From: Auanema rhodensis
Taxonomy: Eukaryota; Nematoda; Chromadorea; Rhabditida; Rhabditidae
Assembly: GCA_964057225.1 (NCBI GenBank)
Contig: OZ059896.1
Span: 21,572,501-21,636,500 of the forward strand
DNA length: 64,000 nt
Reading direction: 5' to 3'
A program made the position numbers and the translations under genes. Every line of letters starts with the position of its first letter. Position 1 is the stretch's first letter. Below are positions 38,182 through 52,571 of this stretch, one piece after another. Under the pieces are notes generated by a model, which saw nothing but the letters and a program-made list of their open reading frames with translations, ran no database searches and was not told the DNA's origin.

Positions 38182-39585
38182 CTTATATCAGTTGATATCT
38201 CGGTGCATTTTTAAGCTAGCGCAAATCTGATAACACAGATCGACGCAGCTTGAAAATCCGCATCGAATGCACTATACTACATTGAGAAACGCTTAATACA
38301 AAAATTAGTTATGATCGTTTGAAAAATGATGCATTAGTGTATGTTGAGTTTCCATGTACACTCAACATTGCTTCCAAAAACATTTTGACAAAAATTTTTT
38401 CAAAAAATTTCAAAATAATTTAGCAAAAAGTAGATGTTTTTAGATTCCTTTTTTCAAGGCAAAGACGATGGACAATGTTATTCAACGAAAAAATTAATTC
38501 TTCAGGGTGAAAATCGAGGATATAAGTGTGAACTTATATCAGTTGATATCTCGGTGCATTTTTAAGCTAGCGCAAATCTCATAACACAGATCAACGCAGC
38601 TTGAAAATCCGCATCGAATGCACTATACTACATTGAGAAACGCTTAATACAAAAGTTAGTTATGATCGTTTGAAAAATGATGCCTTAGTGTATGTTGAGT
38701 TTCCATGTACACTCAACATTGCTTCCAAAAACATTTTGACAAAAATTTTTTCGAAAAATTTCAAAATAATTTAGCAAAGAGTAGATGTTTTTAGATTCCT
38801 TTTTTTAAGGCAAAGACGATGGACAATGTTATTCAACGAAAAAATTAATTCCTCAGGGTGAAAATCGAGGATATAAGTGTGAACTTATATCAGTTGATAT
38901 CTCGGTGCATTTTTAAGCTAGCGCAAATCTGATAACACAGATCGACGCAGCTTGAAAATCCGCATCGAATGCACTATACTACATTGAGAAACGCTTAATA
39001 CAAAAATTAGTTATGATCGTTTGAAAAATGATGCATTAGTGTATGTTGAGTTTCCATGTACACTCAACATTGCTTCCAAAAACATTTTGACAAAAATTTT
39101 TTCAAAAAATTTCAAAATAATTTAGCAAAAAGTAGATGTTTTTAGATTCCTTTTTTCAAGGCAAAGACGATGGACAATGTTATTCAACGAAAAAATTAAT
39201 TCTTCAGGGTGAAAATCGAGGATATAAGTGTGAACTTATATCAGTTGATATCTCGGTGCATTTTTAAGCTAGCGCAAATCTCATAACACAGATCAACGCA
39301 GCTTGAAAATCCGCATCGAATGCACTATACTACATTGAGAAACGCTTAATACAAAAGTTAGTTATGATCGTTTGAAAAATGATGCCTTAGTGTATGTTGA
39401 GTTTCCATGTACACTCAACATTGCTTCCAAAAACATTTTGACAAAAATTTTTTCGAAAAATTTCAAAATAATTTAGCAAAGAGTAGATGTTTTTAGATTC
39501 CTTTTTTTAAGGCAAAGACGATGGACAATGTTATTCAACGAAAAAATTAATTCCTCAGGGTGAAAATCGAGGATATAAGTGTGAA
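38182..39585. repeat. Dimer repeat (2 x 702 bp) at the left edge of the right domain
   Basis: 38182-38883 and 38884-39585 each consist of a G71/A221 copy followed by a class T copy. T carries CTCA at 46-49, ATCAACG near offset 61, G71, G123, C152, G247 and C320. The only difference I see is at 20-49 context level, that is, none at diagnostic sites. This is where CTCA first appears in the window (38571). Confidence 0.82.
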
Positions 39586-42500
39586 CTTATATCAGTTGAT
39601 ATCTCGGTGCATTTTTAAGCTAGCGCAAATCTGATAACACAGATCGACGCAGCTTAAAAATCCGCATCGAATGCACTATACTACATTGAGAAACGCTTAA
39701 TACAAAAATTAGTTATGATCGTTTGAAAAATGATGCCTTAGTGTATGTTGAGTTTCCATGTACACTCAACATTGCTTCCAAAAACATTTTGACAACAATT
39801 TTTTCGAAAAATTTCAAAATAATTTAGCAAAAAGTAGATGTTTTTAGATTCCTTTTTTTAAGGCAAAGACGATCGACAATGTTATTCAACGAAAAAATTA
39901 ATTCTTCAGGGTGAAAATCGAGGATATAAGTGTGAACTTATATCAGTTGATATCTCGGTGCATTTTTAAGCTAGCGCAAATCTGATAACACGATCGACGC
40001 AGCTTAAAAATCCGCATCGAATGCACTATACTACATTGAGAAACGCTTAATACAAAAATTAGTTATGATCGTTTGAAAAATGATGCATTAGTGTATGTTG
40101 AGTTTCCATGTACACTCAACATTGCTTCCAAAAACATTTTGACAAAAATTTTTTCGAAAAATTTCAAAATAATTTAGCAAAAAGTAGATGTTTTTAGATT
40201 CCTTTTTTCAAGGCAAAGACGATGGACAATGTTATTCAACGAAAAAATTAATTCTTCAGGGTGAAAATCGAGGATATAAGTGTGAACTTATATCAGTTGA
40301 TATCTCGGTGCATTTTTAAGCTAGCGCAAATCTCATAACACAGATCGACGCAGCTTAAAAATCCGCATCGAATGCACTATACTACATTGAGAAACGCTTA
40401 ATACAAAAATTAGTTATGATCGTTTGAAAAATGATGCCTTAGTGTATGTTGAGTTTCCATGTACACTCTACATTGCTTCCAAAAACATTTTGACAAAAAT
40501 TTTTTCGAAAAATTTCAAAATAATTTAGCAAAAAGTAGATGTTTTTAGATTCCTTTTTTCAAGGCAAAGACGATGGACAATGTTATTCAACAAAAAAATT
40601 AATTCTTCAGGGTGAAAATCGAGGATATAAGTGTGAACTTATATCAGTTGATATCTCGATGCATTTTTAAGCTAGCGCAAATCTGATAACACAGATCGAC
40701 GCAGCTTAAAAATCCGCATCGAATGCACTATACCACATTGAGAAACGCTTAATACAAAAATTAGTTATGATCGTTTGAAAATTGATGCATTAGTGTATGT
40801 TGAGTTTCCATGTACACTCAACATTGCTTCCAAAAACATTTTGACAAAAATTTTTTCGAAAAATTTCAAAACAATTTAGCGAAAAGTAGATGTTTTTAGA
40901 TTCCTTTCTTCAAGGCAAAGACGATGGACAATGTTATTCAACGAAAAAATTAATTCCTCAGGGTGAAAATCGAGGATATAAGTGTGAACTTATATCAGTT
41001 GATATCTCGGTGCATTTTTAAGCTAGCGCAAATCTGATAACACAGATCGACGCAGCTTAAAAATCCGCATCGAATGCACTATACCACATTGAGAAACGCT
41101 TAATACAAAAATTAGTTATGATCGTTTGAAAATTGATGCATTAGTGTATGTTGAGTTTCCATGTACACTCAACATTGCTTCCAAAAACATTTTGACAACA
41201 ATTTTTTCGAAAAATTTCAAAATAATTTAGCAAAAAGTAGATGTTTTTAGATTCCTTTTTTCAAGGCAAAGACGATGGACAATGTTATTCAACGAAAAAA
41301 TTAATTCCTCAGGGTGAAAATCGAGGATATAAGTGTGAACTTATATCAGTTGATATCTCGGTGCATTTTTAAGCTAGCGCAAATCTGATAACACAGATCG
41401 ACGCAGCTTGAAAATCCGCATCGAATGCACTATACTACATTGAGAAACGCTTAATACAAAAATTAGTTATGATCGTTTGAAAAATGATGCATTAGTGTAT
41501 GTTGAGTTTCCATGTACACTCAACATTGCTTCCAAAAACATTTTGACAAAAATTTTTTCAAAAAATTTCAAAATAATTTAGCAAAAAGTAGATGTTTTTA
41601 GATTCCTTTTTTCAAGGCAAAGACGATGGACAATGTTATTCAACGAAAAAATTAATTCTTCAGGGTGAAAATCGAGGATATAAGTGTGAACTTATATCAG
41701 TTGATATCTCGGTGCATTTTTAAGCTAGCGCAAATCTGATAACACAGATCGACGCAGCTTAAAAATCCGCATCGAATGCACTATACTACATTGAGAAACG
41801 CTTAATACAAAAATTAGTTATGATCGTTTGAAAAATGATGCATTAGTGTATGTTGAGTTTCCATGTACACTCAACATTGCTTCCAAAAACATTTTGACAA
41901 AAATTTTTTCAAAAAATTTCAAAATAATTTAGCAAAAAGTAGATGTTTTTAGATTCCTTTTTTCAAGGCAAAGACGATGGACAATGTTATTCAACGAAAA
42001 AATTAATTCTTCAGGGTGAAAATCGAGGATATAAGTGTGAACTTATATCAGTTGATATCTCGGTGCATTTTTAAGCTAGCGCAAATCTGATAACACAGAT
42101 CGACGCAGCTTAAAAATCCGCATCGAATGCACTATACTACATTGAGAAACGCTTAATACAAAAATTAGTTATGATCGTTTGAAAAATGATGCATTAGTGT
42201 ATGTTGAGTTTCCATGTACACTCAACATTGCTTCCAAAAACATTTTGACAAAAATTTTTTCGAAAAATTTCAAAATAATTTAGCAAAAAGTAGATGTTTT
42301 TAGATTCCTTTTTTCAAGGCAAAGACGATGGACAATGTTATTCAACGAAAAAATTAATTCTTCAGGGTGAAAATCGAGGATATAAGTGTGAACTTATATC
42401 AGTTGATATCTCGGTGCATTTTTAAGCTAGCGCAAATCTCATAACACAGATCGACGCAGCTTAAAAATCCGCATCGAATGCACTATACTACATTGAGAAA

Positions 42501-44498
42501 CGCTTAATACAAAAATTAGTTATGATCGTTTGAAAAATGATGCCTTAGTGTATGTTGAGTTTCCATGTACACTCTACATTGCTTCCAAAAACATTTTGAC
42601 AAAAATTTTTTCGAAAAATTTCAAAATAATTTAGCAAAAAGTAGATGTTTTTAGATTCCTTTTTTCAAGGCAAAGACGATGGACAATGTTATTCAACGAA
42701 AAAATTAATTCTTCAGGGTGAAAATCGAGGATATAAGTGTGAACTTATATCAGTTGATATCTCGATGCATTTTTAAGCTAGCGCAAATCTGATAACACAG
42801 ATCGACGCAGCTTAAAAATCCGCATCGAATGCACTATACCACATTGAGAAACGCTTAATACAAAAATTAGTTATGATCGTTTGAAAATTGATGCATTAGT
42901 GTATGTTGAGTTTCCATGTACACTCAACATTGCTTCCAAAAACATTTTGACAAAAATTTTTTCGAAAAATTTCAAAACAATTTAGCGAAAAGTAGATGTT
43001 TTTAGATTCCTTTCTTCAAGGCAAAGACGATGGACAATGTTATTCAACGAAAAAATTAATTCCTCAGGGTGAAAATCGAGGATATAAGTGTGAACTTATA
43101 TCAGTTGATATCTCGATGCATTTTTAAGCTAGCGCAAATCTGATAACACAGATCGACGCAGCTTAAAAATCCGCATCGAATGCACTATACCACATTGAGA
43201 AACGCTTAATACAAAAATTAGTTATGATCGTTTGAAAATTGATGCATTAGTGTATGTTGAGTTTCCATGTACACTCAACATTGCTTCCAAAAACATTTTG
43301 ACAAAAATTTTTTCGAAAAATTTCAAAATAATTTAGCAAAAAGTAGATGTTTTTAGATTCCTTTTTTCAAGGCAAAGACGATGGACAATGTTATTCAACG
43401 AAAAAATTAATTCTTCAGGGTGAAAATCGAGGATATAAGTGTGAACTTATATCAGTTGATATCTCGGTGCATTTTTAAGCTAGCGCAAATCTCATAACAC
43501 AGATCGACGCAGCTTAAAAATCCGCATCGAATGCACTATACTACATTGAGAAACGCTTAATACAAAAATTAGTTATGATCGTTTGAAAAATGATGCCTTA
43601 GTGTATGTTGAGTTTCCATGTACACTCTACATTGCTTCCAAAAACATTTTGACAAAAATTTTTTCGAAAAATTTCAAAATAATTTAGCAAAAAGTAGATG
43701 TTTTTAGATTCCTTTTTTCAAGGCAAAGACGATGGACAATGTTATTCAACGAAAAAATTAATTCTTCAGGGTGAAAATCGAGGATATAAGTGTGAACTTA
43801 TATCAGTTGATATCTCGATGCATTTTTAAGCTAGCGCAAATCTGATAACACAGATCGACGCAGCTTAAAAATCCGCATCGAATGCACTATACCACATTGA
43901 GAAACGCTTAATACAAAAATTAGTTATGATCGTTTGAAAATTGATGCATTAGTGTATGTTGAGTTTCCATGTACACTCAACATTGCTTCCAAAAACATTT
44001 TGACAAAAATTTTTTCGAAAAATTTCAAAACAATTTAGCGAAAAGTAGATGTTTTTAGATTCCTTTCTTCAAGGCAAAGACGATGGACAATGTTATTCAA
44101 CGAAAAAATTAATTCCTCAGGGTGAAAATCGAGGATATAAGTGTGAACTTATATCAGTTGATATCTCGGTGCATTTTTAAGCTAGCGCAAATCTGATAAC
44201 ACAGATCGACGCAGCTTAAAAATCCGCATCGAATGCACTATACCACATTGAGAAACGCTTAATACAAAAATTAGTTATGATCGTTTGAAAAATGATGCAT
44301 TAGTGTATGTTGAGTTTCCATGTACACTCAACATTGCTTCCAAAAACATTTTGACAAAAATTTTTTCAAAAAATTTCAAAATAATTTAGCAAAAAGTAGA
44401 TGTTTTTAGATTCCTTTTTTCAAGGCAAAGACGATGGACAATGTTATTCAACGAAAAAATTAATTCTTCAGGGTGAAAATCGAGGATATAAGTGTGAA
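39586..44498. repeat. Copies 114-127: first R-U-P-Q and repeated P-Q pairs
   Basis: 39586-40988 is the first R-U-P-Q tetramer (1403 bp because U lacks one base). It is followed by C320, G71/A221, A221 and U copies, then P-Q at 42393, a CGA copy at 43095, and P-Q again at 43446. The last copy (44148) is a C97/A145/A221 type also seen at 46254. The P copy at 40287 carries CAACAAAAA at 40592, not seen elsewhere. Confidence 0.8.
39937..40286. repeat. Satellite copy of 350 bp (1-bp loss in the inner stem)
   Basis: ACACAGATCG is ACACGATCG here (39990/39991), removing one A from the right arm of the inner stem of the 67-bp dyad. The rest is an ordinary class U copy. Confidence 0.85.
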
Positions 44499-45902
44499 CT
44501 TATATCAGTTGATATCTCGGTGCATTTTTAAGCTAGCGCAAATCTGATAACACAGATCGACGCAGCTTAAAAATCCGCATCGAATGCACTATACTACATT
44601 GAGAAACGCTTAATACAAAATTTAGTTATGATCGTTTGAAAAATGATGCCTTAGTGTATGTTGAGTTTCCATGTACACTCAACATTGCTTCCAAAAACAT
44701 TTTGACAACAATTTTTTCGAAAAATTTCAAAATAATTTAGCAAAAAGTAGATGTTTTTAGATTCCTTTTTTTAAGGCAAAGACGATCGACAATGTTATTC
44801 AACGAAAAAATTAATTCTTCAGGGTGAAAATCGAGGATATAAGTGTGAACTTATATCAGTTGATATCTCGGTGCATTTTTAAGCTAGCGCAAATCTGATA
44901 ACACAGATCGACGCAGCTTAAAAATCCGCATCGAATGCACTATACTACATTGAGAAACGCTTAATACAAAAATTAGTTATGATCGTTTGAAAAATGATGC
45001 ATTAGTGTATGTTGAGTTTCCATGTACACTCAACATTGCTTCCAAAAACATTTTGACAAAAATTTTTTCGAAAAATTTCAAAATAATTTAGCAAAAAGTA
45101 GATGTTTTTAGATTCCTTTTTTCAAGGCAAAGACGATGGACAATGTTATTCAACGAAAAAATTAATTCTTCAGGGTGAAAATCGAGGATATAAGTGTGAA
45201 CTTATATCAGTTGATATCTCGGTGCATTTTTAAGCTAGCGCAAATCTCATAACACAGATCGACGCAGCTTAAAAATCCGCATCGAATGCACTATACTACA
45301 TTGAGAAACGCTTAATACAAAAATTAGTTATGATCGTTTGAAAAATGATGCCTTAGTGTATGTTGAGTTTCCATGTACACTCTACATTGCTTCCAAAAAC
45401 ATTTTGACAAAAATTTTTTCGAAAAATTTCAAAATAATTTAGCAAAAAGTAGATGTTTTTAGATTCCTTTTTTCAAGGCAAAGACGATGGACAATGTTAT
45501 TCAACGAAAAAATTAATTCTTCAGGGTGAAAATCGAGGATATAAGTGTGAACTTATATCAGTTGATATCTCGATGCATTTTTAAGCTAGCGCAAATCTGA
45601 TAACACAGATCGACGCAGCTTAAAAATCCGCATCGAATGCACTATACCACATTGAGAAACGCTTAATACAAAAATTAGTTATGATCGTTTGAAAATTGAT
45701 GCATTAGTGTATGTTGAGTTTCCATGTACACTCAACATTGCTTCCAAAAACATTTTGACAAAAATTTTTTCGAAAAATTTCAAAACAATTTAGCGAAAAG
45801 TAGATGTTTTTAGATTCCTTTCTTCAAGGCAAAGACGATGGACAATGTTATTCAACGAAAAAATTAATTCCTCAGGGTGAAAATCGAGGATATAAGTGTG
45901 AA
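44499..45902. repeat. R-U-P-Q tetramer (1404 bp), copy 2
   Basis: Classes R (with T123), U, P and Q. Followed by a hybrid at 45903 with a U-like left part (T97, G71) and a Q-like right part (C235, G244, C272, C320), then the C97/A221 copy at 46254 and class T at 46605. Confidence 0.84.
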
Positions 45903-46604
45903 CTTATATCAGTTGATATCTCGGTGCATTTTTAAGCTAGCGCAAATCTGATAACACAGATCGACGCAGCTTGAAAATCCGCATCGAATGCACTATACTA
46001 CATTGAGAAACGCTTAATACAAAAATTAGTTATGATCGTTTGAAAAATGATGCATTAGTGTATGTTGAGTTTCCATGTACACTCAACATTGCTTCCAAAA
46101 ACATTTTGACAAAAATTTTTTCGAAAAATTTCAAAACAATTTAGCGAAAAGTAGATGTTTTTAGATTCCTTTCTTCAAGGCAAAGACGATGGACAATGTT
46201 ATTCAACGAAAAAATTAATTCCTCAGGGTGAAAATCGAGGATATAAGTGTGAACTTATATCAGTTGATATCTCGGTGCATTTTTAAGCTAGCGCAAATCT
46301 GATAACACAGATCGACGCAGCTTAAAAATCCGCATCGAATGCACTATACCACATTGAGAAACGCTTAATACAAAAATTAGTTATGATCGTTTGAAAAATG
46401 ATGCATTAGTGTATGTTGAGTTTCCATGTACACTCAACATTGCTTCCAAAAACATTTTGACAAAAATTTTTTCAAAAAATTTCAAAATAATTTAGCAAAA
46501 AGTAGATGTTTTTAGATTCCTTTTTTCAAGGCAAAGACGATGGACAATGTTATTCAACGAAAAAATTAATTCTTCAGGGTGAAAATCGAGGATATAAGTG
46601 TGAA

Positions 46605-48359
46605 CTTATATCAGTTGATATCTCGGTGCATTTTTAAGCTAGCGCAAATCTCATAACACAGATCAACGCAGCTTGAAAATCCGCATCGAATGCACTATAC
46701 TACATTGAGAAACGCTTAATACAAAAGTTAGTTATGATCGTTTGAAAAATGATGCCTTAGTGTATGTTGAGTTTCCATGTACACTCAACATTGCTTCCAA
46801 AAACATTTTGACAAAAATTTTTTCGAAAAATTTCAAAATAATTTAGCAAAGAGTAGATGTTTTTAGATTCCTTTTTTTAAGGCAAAGACGATGGACAATG
46901 TTATTCAACGAAAAAATTAATTCCTCAGGGTGAAAATCGAGGATATAAGTGTGAACTTATATCAGTTGATATCTCGGTGCATTTTTAAGCTAGCGCAAAT
47001 CTGATAACACAGATCGACGCAGCTTAAAAATCCGCATCGAATGCACTATACTACATTGAGAAACGCTTAATACAAAATTTAGTTATGATCGTTTGAAAAA
47101 TGATGCCTTAGTGTATGTTGAGTTTCCATGTACACTCAACATTGCTTCCAAAAACATTTTGACAACAATTTTTTCGAAAAATTTCAAAATAATTTAGCAA
47201 AAAGTAGATGTTTTTAGATTCCTTTTTTTAAGGCAAAGACGATCGACAATGTTATTCAACGAAAAAATTAATTCTTCAGGGTGAAAATCGAGGATATAAG
47301 TGTGAACTTATATCAGTTGATATCTCGGTGCATTTTTAAGCTAGCGCAAATCTGATAACACAGATCGACGCAGCTTAAAAATCCGCATCGAATGCACTAT
47401 ACTACATTGAGAAACGCTTAATACAAAAATTAGTTATGATCGTTTGAAAAATGATGCATTAGTGTATGTTGAGTTTCCATGTACACTCAACATTGCTTCC
47501 AAAAACATTTTGACAACAATTTTTTCGAAAAATTTCAAAATAATTTAGCAAAAAGTAGATGTTTTTAGATTCCTTTTTTCAAGGCAAAGACGATGGACAA
47601 TGTTATTCAACGAAAAAATTAATTCTTCAGGGTGAAAATCGAGGATATAAGTGTGAACTTATATCAGTTGATATCTCGGTGCATTTTTAAGCTAGCGCAA
47701 ATCTCATAACACAGATCGACGCAGCTTAAAAATCCGCATCGAATGCACTATACTACATTGAGAAACGCTTAATACAAAAATTAGTTATGATCGTTTGAAA
47801 AATGATGCCTTAGTGTATGTTGAGTTTCCATGTACACTCTACATTGCTTCCAAAAACATTTTGACAAAAATTTTTTCGAAAAATTTCAAAATAATTTAGC
47901 AAAAAGTAGATGTTTTTAGATTCCTTTTTTCAAGGCAAAGACGATGGACAATGTTATTCAACGAAAAAATTAATTCTTCAGGGTGAAAATCGAGGATATA
48001 AGTGTGAACTTATATCAGTTGATATCTCGATGCATTTTTAAGCTAGCGCAAATCTGATAACACAGATCGACGCAGCTTAAAAATCCGCATCGAATGCACT
48101 ATACCACATTGAGAAACGCTTAATACAAAAATTAGTTATGATCGTTTGAAAATTGATGCATTAGTGTATGTTGAGTTTCCATGTACACTCAACATTGCTT
48201 CCAAAAACATTTTGACAAAAATTTTTTCGAAAAATTTCAAAACAATTTAGCGAAAAGTAGATGTTTTTAGATTCCTTTCTTCAAGGCAAAGACGATGGAC
48301 AATGTTATTCAACGAAAAAATTAATTCCTCAGGGTGAAAATCGAGGATATAAGTGTGAA
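46605..48359. repeat. T-R-U-P-Q pentamer (1755 bp)
   Basis: Class T at 46605, then R (T123) at 46956, U (with C211) at 47307, P at 47658 and Q at 48009. Its R-U-P-Q part matches 44499-45902 seven units upstream except for C211 in U. T-R-U-P-Q recurs at 39235, 50115 and 54678. Confidence 0.84.
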
Positions 48360-51300
48360 CTTATATCAGTTGATATCTCGGTGCATTTTTAAGCTAGCGC
48401 AAATCTGATAACACAGATCGACGCAGCTTAAAAATCCGCATCGAATGCACTATACTACATTGAGAAACGCTTAATACAAAAATTAGTTATGATCGTTTGA
48501 AAAATGATGCCTTAGTGTATGTTGAGTTTCCATGTACACTCAACATTGCTTCCAAAAACATTTTGACAACAATTTTTTCGAAAAATTTCAAAATAATTTA
48601 GCAAAAAGTAGTTGTTTTTAGATTCCTTTTTTTAAGGCAAAGACGATCGACAATGTTATTCAACGAAAAAATTAATTCTTCAGGGTGAAAATCGAGGATA
48701 TAAGTGTGAACTTATATCAGTTGATATCTCGGTGCATTTTTAAGCTAGCGCAAATCTGATAACACAGATCGACGCAGCTTAAAAATCCGCATCGAATGCA
48801 CTATACTACATTGAGAAACGCTTAATACAAAAATTAGTTATGATCGTTTGAAAAATGATGCCTTAGTGTATGTTGAGTTTCCATGTACACTCAACATTGC
48901 TTCCAAAAACATTTTGACAACAATTTTTTCGAAAAATTTCAAAATAATTTAGCAAAAAGTAGTTGTTTTTAGATTCCTTTTTTTAAGGCAAAGACGATCG
49001 ACAATGTTATTCAACGAAAAAATTAATTCTTCAGGGTGAAAATCGAGGATATAAGTGTGAACTTATATCAGTTGATATCTCGGTGCATTTTTAAGCTAGC
49101 GCAAATCTGATAACACAGATCGACGCAGCTTAAAAATCCGCATCGAATGCACTATACTACATTGAGAAACGCTTAATACAAAAATTAGTTATGATCGTTT
49201 GAAAAATGATGCATTAGTGTATGTTGAGTTTCCATGTACACTCAACATTGCTTCCAAAAACATTTTGACAAAAATTTTTTCGAAAAATTTCAAAATAATT
49301 TAGCAAAAAGTAGATGTTTTTAGATTCCTTTTTTCAAGGCAAAGACGATGGACAATGTTATTCAACGAAAAAATTAATTCTTCAGGGTGAAAATCGAGGA
49401 TATAAGTGTGAACTTATATCAGTTGATATCTCGGTGCATTTTTAAGCTAGCGCAAATCTCATAACACAGATCGACGCAGCTTGAAAATCCGCATCGAATG
49501 CACTATACTATATTGAGAAACGCTTAATACAAAAATTAGTTATGATCGTTTGAAAAATGATGCATTAGTGTATGTTGAGTTTCCATGTACACTCAACATT
49601 GCTTCCAAAAACATTTTGACAAAAATTTTTTCGAAAAATTTCAAAATAATTTAGCAAAAAGTAGATGTTTTTAGATTCCTTTTTTCAAGGCAAAGACGAT
49701 GGACAATGTTATTCAACGAAAAAATTAATTCTTCAGGGTGAAAATCGAGGATATAAGTGTGAACTTATATCAGTTGATATCTCGGTGCATTTTTAAGCTA
49801 GCGCAAATCTCATAACACAGATCGACGCAGCTTGAAAATCCGCATCGAATGCACTATACTATATTGAGAAACGCTTAATACAAAAATTAGTTATGATCGT
49901 TTGAAAAATGATGCATTAGTGTATGTTGAGTTTCCATGTACACTCAACATTGCTTCCAAAAACATTTTGACAAAAATTTTTTCGAAAAATTTCAAAATAA
50001 TTTAGCAAAAAGTAGATGTTTTTAGATCCTTTTTTTCAAGGCAAAGACGATGGACAATGTTATTCAACGAAAAAATTAATTCTTCAGTGTGAAAATCGAG
50101 GATATAAGTGTGAACTTATATCAGTTGATATCTCGGTGCATTTTTAAGCTAGCGCAAATCTGATAACACAGATCGACGCAGCTTGAAAATCCGCATCGAA
50201 TGCACTATACTACATTGAGAAACGCTTAATACAAAAGTTAGTTATGATCGTTTGAAAAATGATGCCTTAGTGTATGTTGAGTTTCCATGTACACTCAACA
50301 TTGCTTCCAAAAACATTTTGACAAAAATTTTTTCGAAAAATTTCAAAATAATTTAGCAAAGAGTAGATGTTTTTAGATTCCTTTTTTTAAGGCAAAGACG
50401 ATGGACAATGTTATTCAACGAAAAAATTAATTCCTCAGGGTGAAAATCGAGGATATAAGTGTGAACTTATATCAGTTGATATCTCGGTGCATTTTTAAGC
50501 TAGCGCAAATCTGATAACACAGATCGACGCAGCTTAAAAATCCGCATCGAATGCACTATACTACATTGAGAAACGCTTAATACAAAATTTAGTTATGATC
50601 GTTTGAAAAATGATGCCTTAGTGTATGTTGAGTTTCCATGTACACTCAACATTGCTTCCAAAAACATTTTGACAACAATTTTTTCGAAAAATTTCAAAAT
50701 AATTTAGCAAAAAGTAGATGTTTTTAGATTCCTTTTTTTAAGGCAAAGACGATCGACAATGTTATTCAACGAAAAAATTAATTCTTCAGGGTGAAAATCG
50801 AGGATATAAGTGTGAACTTATATCAGTTGATATCTCGGTGCATTTTTAAGCTAGCGCAAATCTGATAACACAGATCGACGCAGCTTAAAAATCCGCATCG
50901 AATGCACTATACTACATTGAGAAACGCTTAATACAAAAATTAGTTATGATCGTTTGAAAAATGATGCATTAGTGTATGTTGAGTTTCCATGTACACTCAA
51001 CATTGCTTCCAAAAACATTTTGACAAAAATTTTTTCGAAAAATTTCAAAATAATTTAGCAAAAAGTAGATGTTTTTAGATTCCTTTTTTCAAGGCAAAGA
51101 CGATGGACAATGTTATTCAACGAATAAATTAATTCTTCAGGGTGAAAATCGAGGATATAAGTGTGAACTTATATCAGTTGATATCTCGGTGCATTTTTAA
51201 GCTAGCGCAAATCTCATAACACAGATCGACGCAGCTTAAAAATCCGCATCGAATGCACTATACTACATTGAGAAACGCTTAATACAAAAATTAGTTATGA

Positions 51301-51869
51301 TCGTTTGAAAAATGATGCCTTAGTGTATGTTGAGTTTCCATGTACACTCTACATTGCTTCCAAAAACATTTTGACAAAAATTTTTTCGAAAAATTTCAAA
51401 ATAATTTAGCAAAAAGTAGATGTTTTTAGATTCCTTTTTTCAAGGCAAAGACGATGGACAATGTTATTCAACGAAAAAATTAATTCTTCAGGGTGAAAAT
51501 CGAGGATATAAGTGTGAACTTATATCAGTTGATATCTCGATGCATTTTTAAGCTAGCGCAAATCTGATAACACAGATCGACGCAGCTTAAAAATCCGCAT
51601 CGAATGCACTATACCACATTGAGAAACGCTTAATACAAAAATTAGTTATGATCGTTTGAAAATTGATGCATTAGTGTATGTTGAGTTTCCATGTACACTC
51701 AACATTGCTTCCAAAAACATTTTGACAAAAATTTTTTCGAAAAATTTCAAAACAATTTAGCGAAAAGTAGATGTTTTTAGATTCCTCTCTTCAAGGCAAA
51801 GACGATGGACAATGTTATTCAACGAAAAAATTAATTCCTCAGGGTGAAAATCGAGGATATAAGTGTGAA
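48009..51869. repeat. Eleven-copy block, first instance (3861 bp)
   Basis: Order: Q, R, R, U, S, S, T, R, U, P, Q. Private marks: AGTTG (T253) in both early R copies; ATCC at 50026 with T325 in the second S; T123 in the later R; CGAATAAAT (T at 51125) in the later U. The final Q has CCTCTCTTC near 51785, which its duplicate lacks. The block holds a T-R-U-P-Q pentamer at its right end (50115-51869). Confidence 0.88.
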
Positions 51870-52571
51870 CTTATATCAGTTGATATCTCGGTGCATTTTT
51901 AAGCTAGCGCAAATCTGATAACACAGATCGACGCAGCTTAAAAATCCGCATCGAATGCACTATACTACATTGAGAAACGCTTAATACAAAAATTAGTTAT
52001 GATCGTTTGAAAAATGATGCCTTAGTGTATGTTGAGTTTCCATGTACACTCAACATTGCTTCCAAAAACATTTTGACAACAATTTTTTCGAAAAATTTCA
52101 AAATAATTTAGCAAAAAGTAGTTGTTTTTAGATTCCTTTTTTTAAGGCAAAGACGATCGACAATGTTATTCAACGAAAAAATTAATTCTTCAGGGTGAAA
52201 ATCGAGGATATAAGTGTGAACTTATATCAGTTGATATCTCGGTGCATTTTTAAGCTAGCGCAAATCTGATAACACAGATCGACGCAGCTTAAAAATCCGC
52301 ATCGAATGCACTATACTACATTGAGAAACGCTTAATACAAAAATTAGTTATGATCGTTTGAAAAATGATGCATTAGTGTATGTTGAGTTTCCATGTACAC
52401 TCAACATTGCTTCCAAAAACATTTTGACAAAAATTTTTTCGAAAAATTTCAAAATAATTTAGCAAAAAGTAGATGTTTTTAGATTCCTTTTTTCAAGGCA
52501 AAGACGATGGACAATGTTATTCAACGAAAAAATTAATTCTTCAGGGTGAAAATCGAGGATATAAGTGTGAA
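51870..52571. repeat. Two copies (R, U) between the duplicated blocks
   Basis: An R copy with T253 and a plain U copy. With the eleven-copy block they make up the 13-unit, 4563-bp offset between the two block instances. Confidence 0.82.
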
